Below, piece after piece: positions 8,862 through 18,139 of a DNA stretch of 64,000 nt; the stretch's first letter is position 1; the number at the start of each line of letters is the position of its first letter. Location: the NCBI GenBank assembly GCA_016713425.1, contig JADJPE010000005.1, positions 3,968,001 to 4,032,000 on the forward strand. Reading direction: 5' to 3'. The notes under the pieces were generated by a model. The model was not told the origin of the DNA. It saw only the letters and a program-made list of their open reading frames with translations, and ran no database searches. The translations under genes were made by a program, and so were the position numbers. This DNA comes from Deltaproteobacteria bacterium (lineage in GTDB: Bacteria > Myxococcota > Kuafuiibacteriia > Kuafuiibacteriales > Kuafuiibacteriaceae).

Positions 8862-11041
8862 GCCGAACGCTCTCTCGATTTGACGCCGTTCCCTTCGGAT
8901 ACCTGACCAAAGAGCCTGACGTCCTCCTCGCGATTGTCGTCGCGGGGATCGTCGGCATGCTCATTCTTCCCATGCCCCCGCGCGTCCTCGATGTGATGCT
9001 GGCCCTCAATCTCGCGGCGAGCGCCGTCGTGCTCGTGTCGGCTTTGGTTGCGGAACGCGCCCTTTCGTTGGCGACGTTCCCGACGTTGCTCCTGGTCACG
9101 ACGCTCATGCGGCTTGGGTTGAATGTCTCGACGACGCGGATGATTCTCGCGTCGGCTACGGCCGGTGACATCGTCGACGCGTTTGGGCGGCTCGTCGTTC
9201 GAGGCGACGTCGTCGTTGGGATCATCGTGTTCTTGGTCGTCACCCTGGTTCAATTCATGGTGATCGGCAAGGGGGCCGAACGAGTCGCCGAGGTCGGGGC
9301 GAGATTCACGCTCGATGCGATGCCGGGAAAGCAAATGTCGATCGATGCGTCCGTTCGTTCGGGCACCATCACCGAGCAGGAGGGGGAGGCTCGGCGCGCT
9401 GAGCTTCAACGCGAGTCTCAGTTCTTCGGCGCGATGGACGGCGCCATGAAGTTTGTCCGCGGTGACGCCGTGGTCGGTTTGATCATCACCGCGCTCAACT
9501 TGTGTGCCGGTCTTTCGATCGGCGTGCTGCGCCATGGGTTCACGCTGGCCGAGGCGGCGCGGATATACTCGCTGCTGACCGTTGGCGACGGGCTCGTCTC
9601 GCAGATCCCGGCTCTTCTGATCACCTTGTCCGCCGGTCTTCTGACGACCCGAGTGGCGGCCAAGTCGCCCAAGGCGGGGCTTGCCGCCTCGCTCGGGGTC
9701 GAGCTCTTCTCGAGTCCGAAGGTGCTCGGTCTTACATCGGCGGCCATCTTGGTTCTGGGCGCGATTCCCGGATTCCCGTTTCTTCCGTTCGCCATCGTGG
9801 CCGCTTGCCTCGGAGCCATCGCGTTTCGGCTTCATCGTCATCGGGTGGCGCTCGAGCGAACCTCTCGTACGCGCTCGGAGGCGACGCTGGAGGCGCAGGC
9901 TAGACGTCAAGCGACGCAGGCGCGGGCGCAAGCCGCGCAAGTCGATCGCGTTCCCCCGATTGCGGTGCCGATCGCCATCGAACTCGATCCTCGGCTCTCG
10001 TCGTCGCTTGCGCTCGACGACGATGCGCCGGACCGCCAGGCCTCCGCGGATGCGCTTGGCCTCGTGAGCAGCCTCCTCCCGATGTTGCGTGATGCCCTCT
10101 ACTTGGAGACGGGTATCCGGTTTCCTGGCGTACGCGTTCGCTCGTCCGTTTCCGGGCTCCCTGCCTCGTCGTTCGTGATCAAACTCAAGGACGTACCTGT
10201 GGCCCAAGGCGCGCTTCCCGAAGGCCGCTTCATGGCCCTCGAGACCGTGTCCCGCATGCAGGCTCTGGGGCTCGAGGCGCTCCCGGGCCGACATCCCTTG
10301 AGCGGGGCCGATGTTGCCTGGGTTGCGCTCGAGCACAAGGAGGCCGTCGAGGGCGCTGGGATCTCGGCTTGGACTGCAGAGAGCGTCCTCATCTTCCATC
10401 TCGCCCGCGCGCTTCGTGTGCATGCACGAACGTTCCTGGGACTTCAGGAGGTGACCGAGCTGCTCGATCGGGTGGCGGAGGTCTATCCGGCGCTCGTTCG
10501 GGAGACGGTTCCGAAGATCGTGACCGTCGTGCAGCTCGCCGACGTCCTGCGTCGCTTGGTCGACGAGAAGGTTTCGATTCGCGACTTGAAGTCCATCTTG
10601 GAGGCGCTGGCCGAGCACGGCGCTTACGAGAACGATGGGGTTGCGCTCACCGAGGTGGTGCGCAGTGCGCTGTCGCTTCAGATCGCGCACACTTATGCGA
10701 GTCCGGATCGAAGCATCTCCGTCTTGCTCCTCCACGGCGAGATCGAGGAGATGGTGCGCAGCGCGATCGTTCGCGTGGCTTCGGGCAGCTACCTTGCGAT
10801 GGATCCCGAGCTCAGGATGACGATCATGGGCGCGATCACCGAGGCCCTCGGACCGGTGGTCCGTTCCGGGTCGCGGGTCGTGATTCTTACGAGCGCTGAT
10901 GTACGCCGCTATGTGCGGAAGTTGATCGACGACGAGCATCCGGACGTCGCGGTTCTCAGCTTCCAAGAGCTGCCTTCGGACCTGGTTGTCCATCCGCTGG
11001 GGCGGATCTCGATCGACGAGGTGCTCGAACGCGCGGCTTGA
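8858..11041 (+). CDS. sctV: Type III secretion export gate SctV (FlhA/LcrD/InvA family)
   Basis: A 727-residue inner-membrane protein forming the nonameric export gate. The N-terminal 340 residues hold about eight membrane helices with the family signature RLGLNVSTTRMIL and the FHIPEP-type block MPGKQMSIDA...FFGAMDGAMKFVRGDA. A charged linker (about 330-370) leads to the cytoplasmic substrate-docking ring domain (370-727). FGAMDGAMKFV-GDA and LSIGVLRHG fit the virulence-type LcrD/SctV branch better than flagellar FlhA, but this is a judgement by eye. The ATG overlaps the TPR gene stop. No other secretion or flagellar gene is in the window. Confidence 0.88.
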   Translation: MSRTLSRFDAVPFGYLTKEPDVLLAIVVAGIVGMLILPMPPRVLDVMLALNLAASAVVLVSALVAERALSLATFPTLLLVTTLMRLGLNVSTTRMILASATAGDIVDAFGRLVVRGDVVVGIIVFLVVTLVQFMVIGKGAERVAEVGARFTLDAMPGKQMSIDASVRSGTITEQEGEARRAELQRESQFFGAMDGAMKFVRGDAVVGLIITALNLCAGLSIGVLRHGFTLAEAARIYSLLTVGDGLVSQIPALLITLSAGLLTTRVAAKSPKAGLAASLGVELFSSPKVLGLTSAAILVLGAIPGFPFLPFAIVAACLGAIAFRLHRHRVALERTSRTRSEATLEAQARRQATQARAQAAQVDRVPPIAVPIAIELDPRLSSSLALDDDAPDRQASADALGLVSSLLPMLRDALYLETGIRFPGVRVRSSVSGLPASSFVIKLKDVPVAQGALPEGRFMALETVSRMQALGLEALPGRHPLSGADVAWVALEHKEAVEGAGISAWTAESVLIFHLARALRVHARTFLGLQEVTELLDRVAEVYPALVRETVPKIVTVVQLADVLRRLVDEKVSIRDLKSILEALAEHGAYENDGVALTEVVRSALSLQIAHTYASPDRSISVLLLHGEIEEMVRSAIVRVASGSYLAMDPELRMTIMGAITEALGPVVRSGSRVVILTSADVRRYVRKLIDDEHPDVAVLSFQELPSDLVVHPLGRISIDEVLERAA

Positions 11042-11054
11042 ACCTGAGGCTCCT

Positions 11055-13010
11055 CTATCGGCCGGGTGTCTGGGGTGAGGCTGACGCCCCTTCCTGCGCC
11101 GGTCTCTCCAGGTGGATTCGGTAGCTTCGAGCCGCTTCGTACTCGGCGTCAGAGAGCTGGCCTAAGCGGTTGAGTCGCGCCAGCGTGCTGTGGATGCGTG
11201 CCATGGTTGTCGAGGGCACGTACCCTGACTCGAGCAAGGCGTAGGCTCTGAGTGGACTCGGTATGGCGCGCGCGAGAAAGACCATCTCCGCGGGTGCGAG
11301 GTCCTGCGGACGGCGCCCAAAGTAGGCGTGGGCCGCCTCGTCCAGCCCGTAGACGTTGGGGCCCCACTCGATGATGTTCATGTACAGCGTGAAGATCTCT
11401 TCCTTGGTGAACACGGACTCGATGTACTGAGTCAGAAGAAGCTCCTTGATCTTGCGCATCGCTGTTCGCTCGCGCGTCAGAAAGAGATTCTTTACGAGTT
11501 GCTGGGTGAGCGTCGATCCACCGCGTGCTCGCCGGTTTGAGACCATGGCTTCCTTGATCGCGCTCTGGATCTCGCTCATCTCGATCCCTTGGTGGCTGAA
11601 GAACGTCGCGTCTTCGAGGACAAGGACAGCCCGCCGCTGAATGTACGGGATGTCGCGGTATCCCAGCCACCGTGGACTGCCGGGGCCCACGACTCTCGCC
11701 GCGCGCGCCCGGCCCTCCTCGGTGAGCGGGTGGTAGTCGAAGGGACCTTTCAAGTATTCGAGGCCGCTTCCTTCTCCGTGAGGGCCGATGCCTTGGAAGC
11801 TGTGATCGAGACGCGGCGCCCACGTTTCTGGGTCGCGGAGCTGCCCGGCCACCCGAAACGAGAGCGCATACAAGATGTCCTTGGATATGTGCTGGGTGAC
11901 GAAGAGCTCGTCGAGGCCGGGAATCGCGTGGAGCACACGACCAAACGGCATTGTTCGAAGATCGATCCCGAGCTCGAAGGTGGGCGAGCTCCGATCCGTG
12001 GCCACGACGGACAACGAGAGAACGATTGGGATCTCGTTCACCTCGATGAGCGCCTCCTTGACTTCCATGGTTCCGGTCTCGAAGTCGATGCCGACTCGAG
12101 CTCGCTGGCGGGCATCGAATCCGACCAGACGTTCTCGAGCGACGATGTTGTTCGCAATATCGATGTTGGATTGCTCGAGATCGACATCGACGGTGAGGCG
12201 CTTCCGAGCTGACGTGTAGCGGGCGCCTATGCGTCCGCGCGTCGGCAGTCGCCGAATATCGAGGTCGGTCGCCTGCAGCATGCCGCGAAAGATCGGCACC
12301 AGATCCCCTTCGAGCCCGGCCGAAAGGTCGAAGCCGTCGTGAGTCGGTGTGATTCGCCCGTTGATCTTCGAACCCGTGGTTGGCTCACGGATGTTGACGG
12401 TTGCCGCGGACAGCCGGCCTCGAGTCTGGACCGCCACTGTGCCGTCGATGGGGCCAAAGGCGCCGCTCGAGAAGCGCTCGGGGAAGGGCATGTGGTCCCA
12501 TTCGACCTTCAGATCATCGAAGACGATCTGCAGCTCACGCAAGGTTGCTTGCTCGTCTTGAATCGACGGCACGACCTTCTCGGGCGTTACGCTCACGAGC
12601 GGATTGGCCGTCGCCTTCGGTGTGCCCTGAAAGTCGATCGAGACGTGGGTCAGCTTGATGCGGACAGCACGCAAGCCAGAACCTACGGCGGATGCCCAGC
12701 GCTCGACACATGCGCTCTCGGCCGCGACGCGGACCTTGAGCGGACCCTGGAAGCGATAGATCTCCACGTCCCGAAAACAGGGAGCTAGCCACCAGTCGAA
12801 CCGGACGTCGGAGAGCTGGACGGCCGCGCGCGTCCTTGTCGCCAAGACGCCCGCCACGTAGGACGCGGCCTCACGTCGGACATGGGATGCGTTGGCGACC
12901 AGCCGCATTGCAGTCAGCGCGATGATCGCGAGCGAGGGCAGCAGGATCAGGAGCCTTCGGGCCGTTTTCGCTTCGCGCGTCGGGGGCGTTCGCAGCGGTT
13001 GGCCGGTCAC
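11055..13010 (-). CDS. AsmA-like domain fused to GT51 peptidoglycan transglycosylase
   Basis: A 651-residue protein. The signal anchor (residues 20-42) is followed by about 370 residues of AsmA/TamB-like beta-rich sequence (VQLSDVRFDWWLAP, VRIKLTHVSIDFQG, GTVAVQTRGRL). The C-terminal 200 residues are a GT51 lipid II polymerase: LVLEDATFFSHQGIE with the catalytic Glu near residue 466, ARGGSTLTQQLVKNLFL, and MNIIEWGPNVYGLDEAA. No transpeptidase domain follows, so it resembles monofunctional MtgA in activity. It should polymerise glycan strands in the periplasm. The AsmA-like part, normally seen in lipid-trafficking proteins, is an unusual partner. It is the last gene of a four-gene minus-strand cluster and converges on sctV. 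Confidence 0.85.
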   Translation of the reverse strand: MTGQPLRTPPTREAKTARRLLILLPSLAIIALTAMRLVANASHVRREAASYVAGVLATRTRAAVQLSDVRFDWWLAPCFRDVEIYRFQGPLKVRVAAESACVERWASAVGSGLRAVRIKLTHVSIDFQGTPKATANPLVSVTPEKVVPSIQDEQATLRELQIVFDDLKVEWDHMPFPERFSSGAFGPIDGTVAVQTRGRLSAATVNIREPTTGSKINGRITPTHDGFDLSAGLEGDLVPIFRGMLQATDLDIRRLPTRGRIGARYTSARKRLTVDVDLEQSNIDIANNIVARERLVGFDARQRARVGIDFETGTMEVKEALIEVNEIPIVLSLSVVATDRSSPTFELGIDLRTMPFGRVLHAIPGLDELFVTQHISKDILYALSFRVAGQLRDPETWAPRLDHSFQGIGPHGEGSGLEYLKGPFDYHPLTEEGRARAARVVGPGSPRWLGYRDIPYIQRRAVLVLEDATFFSHQGIEMSEIQSAIKEAMVSNRRARGGSTLTQQLVKNLFLTRERTAMRKIKELLLTQYIESVFTKEEIFTLYMNIIEWGPNVYGLDEAAHAYFGRRPQDLAPAEMVFLARAIPSPLRAYALLESGYVPSTTMARIHSTLARLNRLGQLSDAEYEAARSYRIHLERPAQEGASASPQTPGR

Positions 13011-13096
13011 AGTCGTTCGATCTTACGATGTTGCTGCGACGTTGTCCTGCCGGTCGTCGCAGAGTCTTGTCGTTGGCGGGCGAGTTGACATTGGGC

Positions 13097-14647
13097 TCAG
13101 GCCCCTTCTCCCCGGTTGACCGTCATCGCGATGGCGCGTTCGAGCTCCGGCCGTTCGAACGGTTTGTGCAGCAAGCCGATGGTTTCGACCCCGAGCGCTT
13201 GCCGCAGCTTCGCGGCCTCCTGCGCGCTTCCGATGGTCAGGATACGTGCCGCTGGATTGACCTCGAAGAGCGCTCGGCAGAGCTGCTCGCCGCTCATCGA
13301 AGGCATCATCAGGTCGATCATCACGAGATCGACGCCGGCGTGGATCTTTCGGTAGAGCTCGAGCGCTTCTCGGCCGCCCGAAGCCAAGATGGCCGTGTAG
13401 CCGCCCTGCTGCAAGATGCGCTGGGTGCTCCGGATGAACAGATGATCGTCGTCGACCAGCAAGATCGTCTGGACTGGGGGGCCTGTGTCTTCCGCGACCG
13501 TGCCTGATTCTCGGATGGGCTCGGCCCACGTCGCGGGAAGAAGGACCCGGAAGGTCGAGCCCTTGCCGATCGCGCTCTCGACCGAGATCTCGCCGCCATG
13601 GTTCCGGATGAGGCCGTACACCGTCGCCAGCCCAAGCCCGGTTCCCTGACCCAGCGTTCGCGTCGTGAAGAAGGGCTCGAAGACGCGGCGCTGGGCTTCT
13701 TGGTCCAAGCCCGGCCCAGAATCGTGAATGGCGAGGACGGTGCAGGCGCCGCGCAGCGGGCCGCTCGGGTCGATGGCCTCGGCCGTGGCGCCCCTCAGCG
13801 AAATGCCGATGTTTCCTCGGCCTTGGAGCGAATCGCGGGCATTGATCATCAGGTTCATGAGAACTTGATGGAGCTGTGAGCGATCGCCGATCACGAATTG
13901 TCCGTCCTCGACATGCGCGCTGACTGTGATCTCAGGGCCAAAGGTGCGTGCGATGACGCCGAGGGCGCTTCGAGTGAGCTGGGAGAAGTCGACCGGCGCC
14001 TCCTCGTAGCTTCCGCGTCGAGCAAACGACAGGAGCTGTTGCGTGAGCTCAGCGGCAAGGCGAGAGGCCGCTTCGATGTCCTTCAAGGTGTCGCGGACGT
14101 CCTGGTCCGCAAGGGTGAGTGTGGAATCCATCGAGAGGACCACGCTCAGGTTGGCGAGGACCGCGCCCAAGAGATTGTTGAAGTCGTGTGCGACGCCGCC
14201 CGCGAGACGGCCCAGTGACTCCATCTTCTGCTGGTGGACCACCCGGTCTTCGAGGTCGTCGTGGTGGGTGAAGAGAAGCAGCGTCCGACCGACTGAAATG
14301 CGGTCGCCGAACCGGAGGCGATGCTCAACCACCCGGAGACCGTTGACGAGGGTTCCGTTGGAACTTCCGAGGTCGATCAACACATACCGGTCAGGGGATA
14401 TGCGCGTGATCTTCGCGTGCTTCCTCGATATCTCACCCGACTTGATCACGATCTCGCACTCGGGAAGGCGCCCGATCACGGCCGTATCTCCCAGCTTGTA
14501 GGTCGTGCCCGGTGTCTGGCCGATCAGCTCCACCAGGTACGATCGGACATGGCTTCCGAGGTCCGCCGTCGAAAAGTCGCTCCCAGCCGCCTGCTCATCG
14601 GGCGGCGAGACCTGCGTTGCGCCGAGCGAGAGGTCATCGGGGTCCAT
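13097..14647 (-). CDS. FHA domain - histidine kinase - receiver hybrid
   Basis: A soluble, 516-residue signalling protein. Residues about 35-130 are an FHA phosphothreonine-binding domain (VIGRLPECEIVIKSGEISRKHAKI, DLGSSNGTLVNG). Next come a HisKA dimerisation helix with phosphorylatable His in GGVAHDFNNLLG, a HATPase domain (NLMINARDS; DSGPGLD; GTGLGLATVYG) and a C-terminal receiver (LLVDDD; phosphoacceptor Asp in DLVMIDLMMPSMSG; Lys in LLHKPF). No membrane or PAS sensor is present, so FHA is the likely input from a Ser/Thr kinase, as is frequent in myxobacteria. ATG 14647 is preferred; tandem GTGs at 14668-14671 are alternatives. No output DNA-binding domain is seen. Confidence 0.9.
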   Translation of the reverse strand: MDPDDLSLGATQVSPPDEQAAGSDFSTADLGSHVRSYLVELIGQTPGTTYKLGDTAVIGRLPECEIVIKSGEISRKHAKITRISPDRYVLIDLGSSNGTLVNGLRVVEHRLRFGDRISVGRTLLLFTHHDDLEDRVVHQQKMESLGRLAGGVAHDFNNLLGAVLANLSVVLSMDSTLTLADQDVRDTLKDIEAASRLAAELTQQLLSFARRGSYEEAPVDFSQLTRSALGVIARTFGPEITVSAHVEDGQFVIGDRSQLHQVLMNLMINARDSLQGRGNIGISLRGATAEAIDPSGPLRGACTVLAIHDSGPGLDQEAQRRVFEPFFTTRTLGQGTGLGLATVYGLIRNHGGEISVESAIGKGSTFRVLLPATWAEPIRESGTVAEDTGPPVQTILLVDDDHLFIRSTQRILQQGGYTAILASGGREALELYRKIHAGVDLVMIDLMMPSMSGEQLCRALFEVNPAARILTIGSAQEAAKLRQALGVETIGLLHKPFERPELERAIAMTVNRGEGA

Positions 14648-14792
14648 TTGTACTGGGGGTCGCCTCACCACTGTCTTGTTTTATGCGTAAGCTGCCCCGA
14701 CGTAAACGAGGGCCCTCGATCTTCGTGGTTCAGAATCAGGTCTTTGTCGGTCTGGTCGCCTGGGTGGGCCAGAGGAGGAGTCAGAGGAAGAG

Positions 14793-17405
14793 TCAGAGGA
14801 GATCTGTCGGATCGACATCGAAAATGACATCGACATTCGGAAACGCCGGGGCTTGCGTCTTGACGCGCGTCATGAACGCGACGAGGCGAGCCGGGGTCGG
14901 GGCGAACAAGACCAAGACAAACCGGAACCTGTCCCGGAGCTTTGCGATCGGGGCGGGACTCGGTCCCAAGACGCGTCCCTCGGCGTCCCGAGTCGTACCC
15001 GCCGTCGCGCCGAGGCGCTTCGCCGCGTTCTCCGCCTTCTGCTCGTCGCGGGCCTCGACCCGGATCAACCCGACCCGTCCGAAAGGAGGGTAGCCCAATG
15101 ACTTTCGTCCTTCGGATTCGATCGCGAAAAAGCCGTGGGTGTCGTGGGCAACAGCACTTCGGATGGCGTAATGTTTTGGCTGAAAAGTTTGAATAATAAC
15201 GTGACCTTGCCCGTCGCGACGTCCCGCGCGGCCGGCCACTTGGGTAAGGAGCTGAAAGGTGCGTTCAGCGGCACGAAAGTCGGGCAGGCCGAGCGATGCA
15301 TCGGCAAGGACGACCCCGACCAGCATCACCTCGGGAAAATCGTGGCCCTTGGCAACCATCTGCGTCCCGACCAAGACGTTGGCTTCTTGTGAACGAAACG
15401 CTTCCAACGTTTCGTCGAGACCACCTCGCTGCTCCGTGACGTCGCGGTCGAGCCTCAAGACCTTCGCGCCCGGGACCGAGGCGGCCACTGTTTCCGCAAC
15501 GCGCTCCGTCCCGGCGCCGAAGACCTTGACGGAGGTGCCGGCGCAGGTTCGGCAGCGCGAATTCAGAGACTCGTCATACCCGCAGTGATGACAGCGGAGT
15601 CGGCCTCCTGATGCTTGCTTGTGGTGCGTGAGTGACACCTCGCAGTGCGGACACTTCTTGGCGTCGCCGCAGTCGTCGCAGAACGCGATCGTGTTGAAGC
15701 CCCGCCGATTCAGAAAGATGATGGCTTGCTTCTTCGACTCGACGGTTGCGCGAAGTGCGTCGATCAGACGGCGGGAAAGAACTTCGTCGCGCCCCATCGC
15801 CCGTCGTTCATCGGTGAGATCGATGATCTCCACGCGCGGCATGCTGAGGCCGCCCACACGCGTGGCGAGCTCGAGTGTCGCGATCCGTCCGGTTTTCGAT
15901 AGATGCATCGACTCGAGCGACGGCGTGGCCGATCCGAGGATGGCGACACTTCCGGTTTCATGCGCGCGTACGAGTGCGAGATCGCGGCCGTTGTACCGGA
16001 CGTCCGATGACTGCTTGAACGACGGGTCGTGCTCTTCATCGACGACAATGATCCCAACGTTCTGAACCGGCGCCCAGACGGCCGACCGGGGGCCGAGCGC
16101 GATCGTGGCCTCGCCTCGCCGCAGCCGGTTCCAGCCGTCACGGCGCTGCTTGTCGCGCAAGGCGGAGTGCAGCACGACGACGTCCGAGCCAAAACGCGAT
16201 CGAAACCGCTGCTCGAGCTGCGGCGTGAGCGCGATCTCGGGGACGAGCACGATCGCACCCCGGCCGAGAGCGCGACTCTTGGCGATGCATTGAAGGTAGA
16301 CCTCTGTCTTCCCGGAGCCCGTCACGCCGTGGAGCAGGAACGTGCCCCCGGCGTTGGCCTCGATCGCGCGTCCGATGGTGGTCGAGGCTGCTTCTTGGGC
16401 TGCGTTGAGCTGCACCCTCGGAGCCACCGGTGTGCTGGGCCGAGGATGGCTGGGATCGGTCTCGAGCGCGTCTCGCCATCGCGGAACAGCTTCAAGCTCG
16501 ATCCACCCGGCTGCGGCCAGATGCTTGACGGCGGCGCGTGCGCCTGACTTCCCGACCATCGACTCGAGATCCTCCATCGCCTGGGGACCGAGCAGTAGGG
16601 CTTCGTGGATGCGTTGCCGAACGCGAGACCGGCCAAGTGCCGCTTTGAGGGCGCCATCCCCGACCGCAGCTTCGGTTCCGCGGGGGCGCCGAAGGTGAAC
16701 GACCGAGCGAACGGCCTCGACCTCCCTTGCCGCGAGGCGCTGACGCTTCTCGATGAGTCCCATGGCTTCGAGGCGCGCCATGACCTTCTCGGACCCTACG
16801 CCCAATTTGAGCCCGTTCTTTACGGCGGCTGTCCGAGCTAGGCTGCGCCGCTCCGCGGTCGAAAGGACCGGATCTCGATTGGTGAGGTCCTGAAGGATCT
16901 CCGGGTTGAGGCGTCGTCGTCCTTCCGCGGTGATCATGTAGCGAATCGTCGAGGTGGCGCTGAGTCCCGGAGGCAAGGCGCCTTTCAAAACTTCGCCCGC
17001 CGGTGCGAGGTAGTAGCGGGCGGTGAAGAGGACGAGCGAAAGGACGTCGGGCGGTACGATGGGCTCGCGGTCGAGGCGAGCCTGAATGGACCGAATCTTT
17101 TCGACCGCGACATCCTTGGGCGCGTCAGGGCTTGCGCCGACCACGAAGCCCGTCATCGATCGCGGGCCGAAGGGGACGAGCACGCGATGACCGATCTTGA
17201 GATCGCCTCGAAGATGCTCAGGGACGCGATAGTGGAAGCGCCCTTCGAGCGGGAGCGGAACGAGGACCTCGCAGAAGGACGGGCCGTCGTCGGGATGAAC
17301 CGTGTCGTCGCGATGAACCGTGTCGTTGCGATGAACCGTGTCGTTGCGATGAACCGTGTCGTTGCGATTGACTTCGCGGCCGCCGGGCGGGCGAGAGGGC
17401 TCCAT
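14793..17405 (-). CDS. priA: Primosomal replication-restart helicase PriA
   Basis: An 870-residue 3'-5' DNA helicase that reloads the replisome at stalled forks. The N-terminal 3'-DNA-binding region (LPLEGRFHYRVPEHL, GHRVLVPFG) is followed by helicase motif I GVTGSGKTEVYL, DEEH box, GSATPSLES, the zinc ribbon CDDC...CPHC...CHHCG...CRTC, and helicase motifs GAGTERVAE, VGTQMVAKGHDFP and LLTQVAGRAGR. It is longer than typical (about 730) partly because of an N-terminal NDTVHR repeat. The start codon overlaps the stop of the upstream gene as TAATG, indicating translational coupling. Confidence in function is high; whether the repeat segment is translated depends on the start. Confidence 0.95.
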   Translation of the reverse strand: MEPSRPPGGREVNRNDTVHRNDTVHRNDTVHRDDTVHPDDGPSFCEVLVPLPLEGRFHYRVPEHLRGDLKIGHRVLVPFGPRSMTGFVVGASPDAPKDVAVEKIRSIQARLDREPIVPPDVLSLVLFTARYYLAPAGEVLKGALPPGLSATSTIRYMITAEGRRRLNPEILQDLTNRDPVLSTAERRSLARTAAVKNGLKLGVGSEKVMARLEAMGLIEKRQRLAAREVEAVRSVVHLRRPRGTEAAVGDGALKAALGRSRVRQRIHEALLLGPQAMEDLESMVGKSGARAAVKHLAAAGWIELEAVPRWRDALETDPSHPRPSTPVAPRVQLNAAQEAASTTIGRAIEANAGGTFLLHGVTGSGKTEVYLQCIAKSRALGRGAIVLVPEIALTPQLEQRFRSRFGSDVVVLHSALRDKQRRDGWNRLRRGEATIALGPRSAVWAPVQNVGIIVVDEEHDPSFKQSSDVRYNGRDLALVRAHETGSVAILGSATPSLESMHLSKTGRIATLELATRVGGLSMPRVEIIDLTDERRAMGRDEVLSRRLIDALRATVESKKQAIIFLNRRGFNTIAFCDDCGDAKKCPHCEVSLTHHKQASGGRLRCHHCGYDESLNSRCRTCAGTSVKVFGAGTERVAETVAASVPGAKVLRLDRDVTEQRGGLDETLEAFRSQEANVLVGTQMVAKGHDFPEVMLVGVVLADASLGLPDFRAAERTFQLLTQVAGRAGRRDGQGHVIIQTFQPKHYAIRSAVAHDTHGFFAIESEGRKSLGYPPFGRVGLIRVEARDEQKAENAAKRLGATAGTTRDAEGRVLGPSPAPIAKLRDRFRFVLVLFAPTPARLVAFMTRVKTQAPAFPNVDVIFDVDPTDLL
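17294..17365 (-). repeat. 18-nt tandem repeat at the 5' end of priA (NDTVHR units)
   Basis: Four nearly identical 18-nt units, in frame, encode NDTVHR/DDTVH steps at residues about 14-37 of PriA, just before the conserved N-terminal domain begins. The near identity of the copies suggests recent slippage or expansion. Confidence 0.92.
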
Positions 17406-18139
17406 TAGGTCGCGGGCCTGAACAGACTTGGCTCGACTGGGTCGTTGATGCTCAAGCTCCGATAGATACGCACCTCTTGGAGCTCGCCGTCTTTCCAGAT
17501 CTCGATTCGCTCCGGGTACCAGGGCCCGGTGATTGCGGAACCGAAGCCGAGGAGCTTCATATCAACCAACGTGCCGTCGGTGTCGCGATGAATGAAGCGA
17601 ATGGGAACCAAGTACTCCTTGTCGATCCAGAGCTGAGGCTTGTCGAGCTCTGCGGCGCGGGCGCCGAGAACGTATGCGACCCGCCCATCCAGACGCGCAA
17701 GGCTGACGACTTCGTCGTTGATTTTTGCCGTCCGCATGAAGGCGAGCCCGCGCCGGCCTCCGGAGTCCGACTCGGTGTTGCCGATGAAGCTCATGATGGG
17801 GTCGAGGTCGACGGCCTCGGGGGTGCCGGGCGATCCACCCATGGAGAAGCGCCAACGTTTTCGCCCCCGCGTCAGGACCACGGTTGTCCCGGACTCGTCA
17901 CGAAGCTCGATGCGGTGGCCTTCCCCGGCCCGGACACTCTCCCAAAGGCGTGTCGTCTTACCGCCTGGGCGCTGCGCGCGACCCTCAAGCACGAGCGTCT
18001 TGAAGGGCGCTCCGGCTCGCCGGTTGGCCGCCGACGAGAGGATTGAGCTTGCGGTCGGCAGGTAGGCGTTCGATGCTCGCGGCGGCAACGTCCACAAGAG
18101 CGCGATGATGGCGATCCCGAGGGAATGCTTGCGAAGCAT
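17405..18139 (-). CDS. Periplasmic LolA-like outer-membrane lipoprotein-sorting family protein
   Basis: A 244-residue protein with an N-terminal signal (MLRKHSLGIAIIALLWTLPP). The body is beta-rich with the LolA/LolB-like pattern: an early lipid-handling strand (LVLEGRAQRPGGKTTRLWESVRAGEGHRIE), a mid region DKPQLWIDKEYLVPIRFIHRD, and C-terminal YPERIEIWKDGELQEVRIYRSLSIND, typical of the outer membrane lipoprotein-sorting (LolA_like) family. ATG 18139 was chosen because it begins the signal peptide. It is coupled to priA (TAATG) and is divergent, with only 26 bp between start codons, from the beta-barrel gene at 18166, so the two promoters must overlap or lie inside the genes. Confidence 0.65.
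   Translation of the reverse strand: MLRKHSLGIAIIALLWTLPPRASNAYLPTASSILSSAANRRAGAPFKTLVLEGRAQRPGGKTTRLWESVRAGEGHRIELRDESGTTVVLTRGRKRWRFSMGGSPGTPEAVDLDPIMSFIGNTESDSGGRRGLAFMRTAKINDEVVSLARLDGRVAYVLGARAAELDKPQLWIDKEYLVPIRFIHRDTDGTLVDMKLLGFGSAITGPWYPERIEIWKDGELQEVRIYRSLSINDPVEPSLFRPAT

Noticed and set aside
8741..10993. A 750-codon reading frame on the minus strand opposite sctV
   Set aside because: Composition is Arg/His/Gly-rich and typical of the antisense of a GC-rich gene. The plus strand encodes an unmistakable SctV throughout.
8858..11041. Flagellar FlhA as the identity of the export-gate gene
   Set aside because: Not excluded, but FGAMDGAMKFV, LSIGVLRHG and the coupled TPR gene fit SctV better, and no flagellar genes are near.
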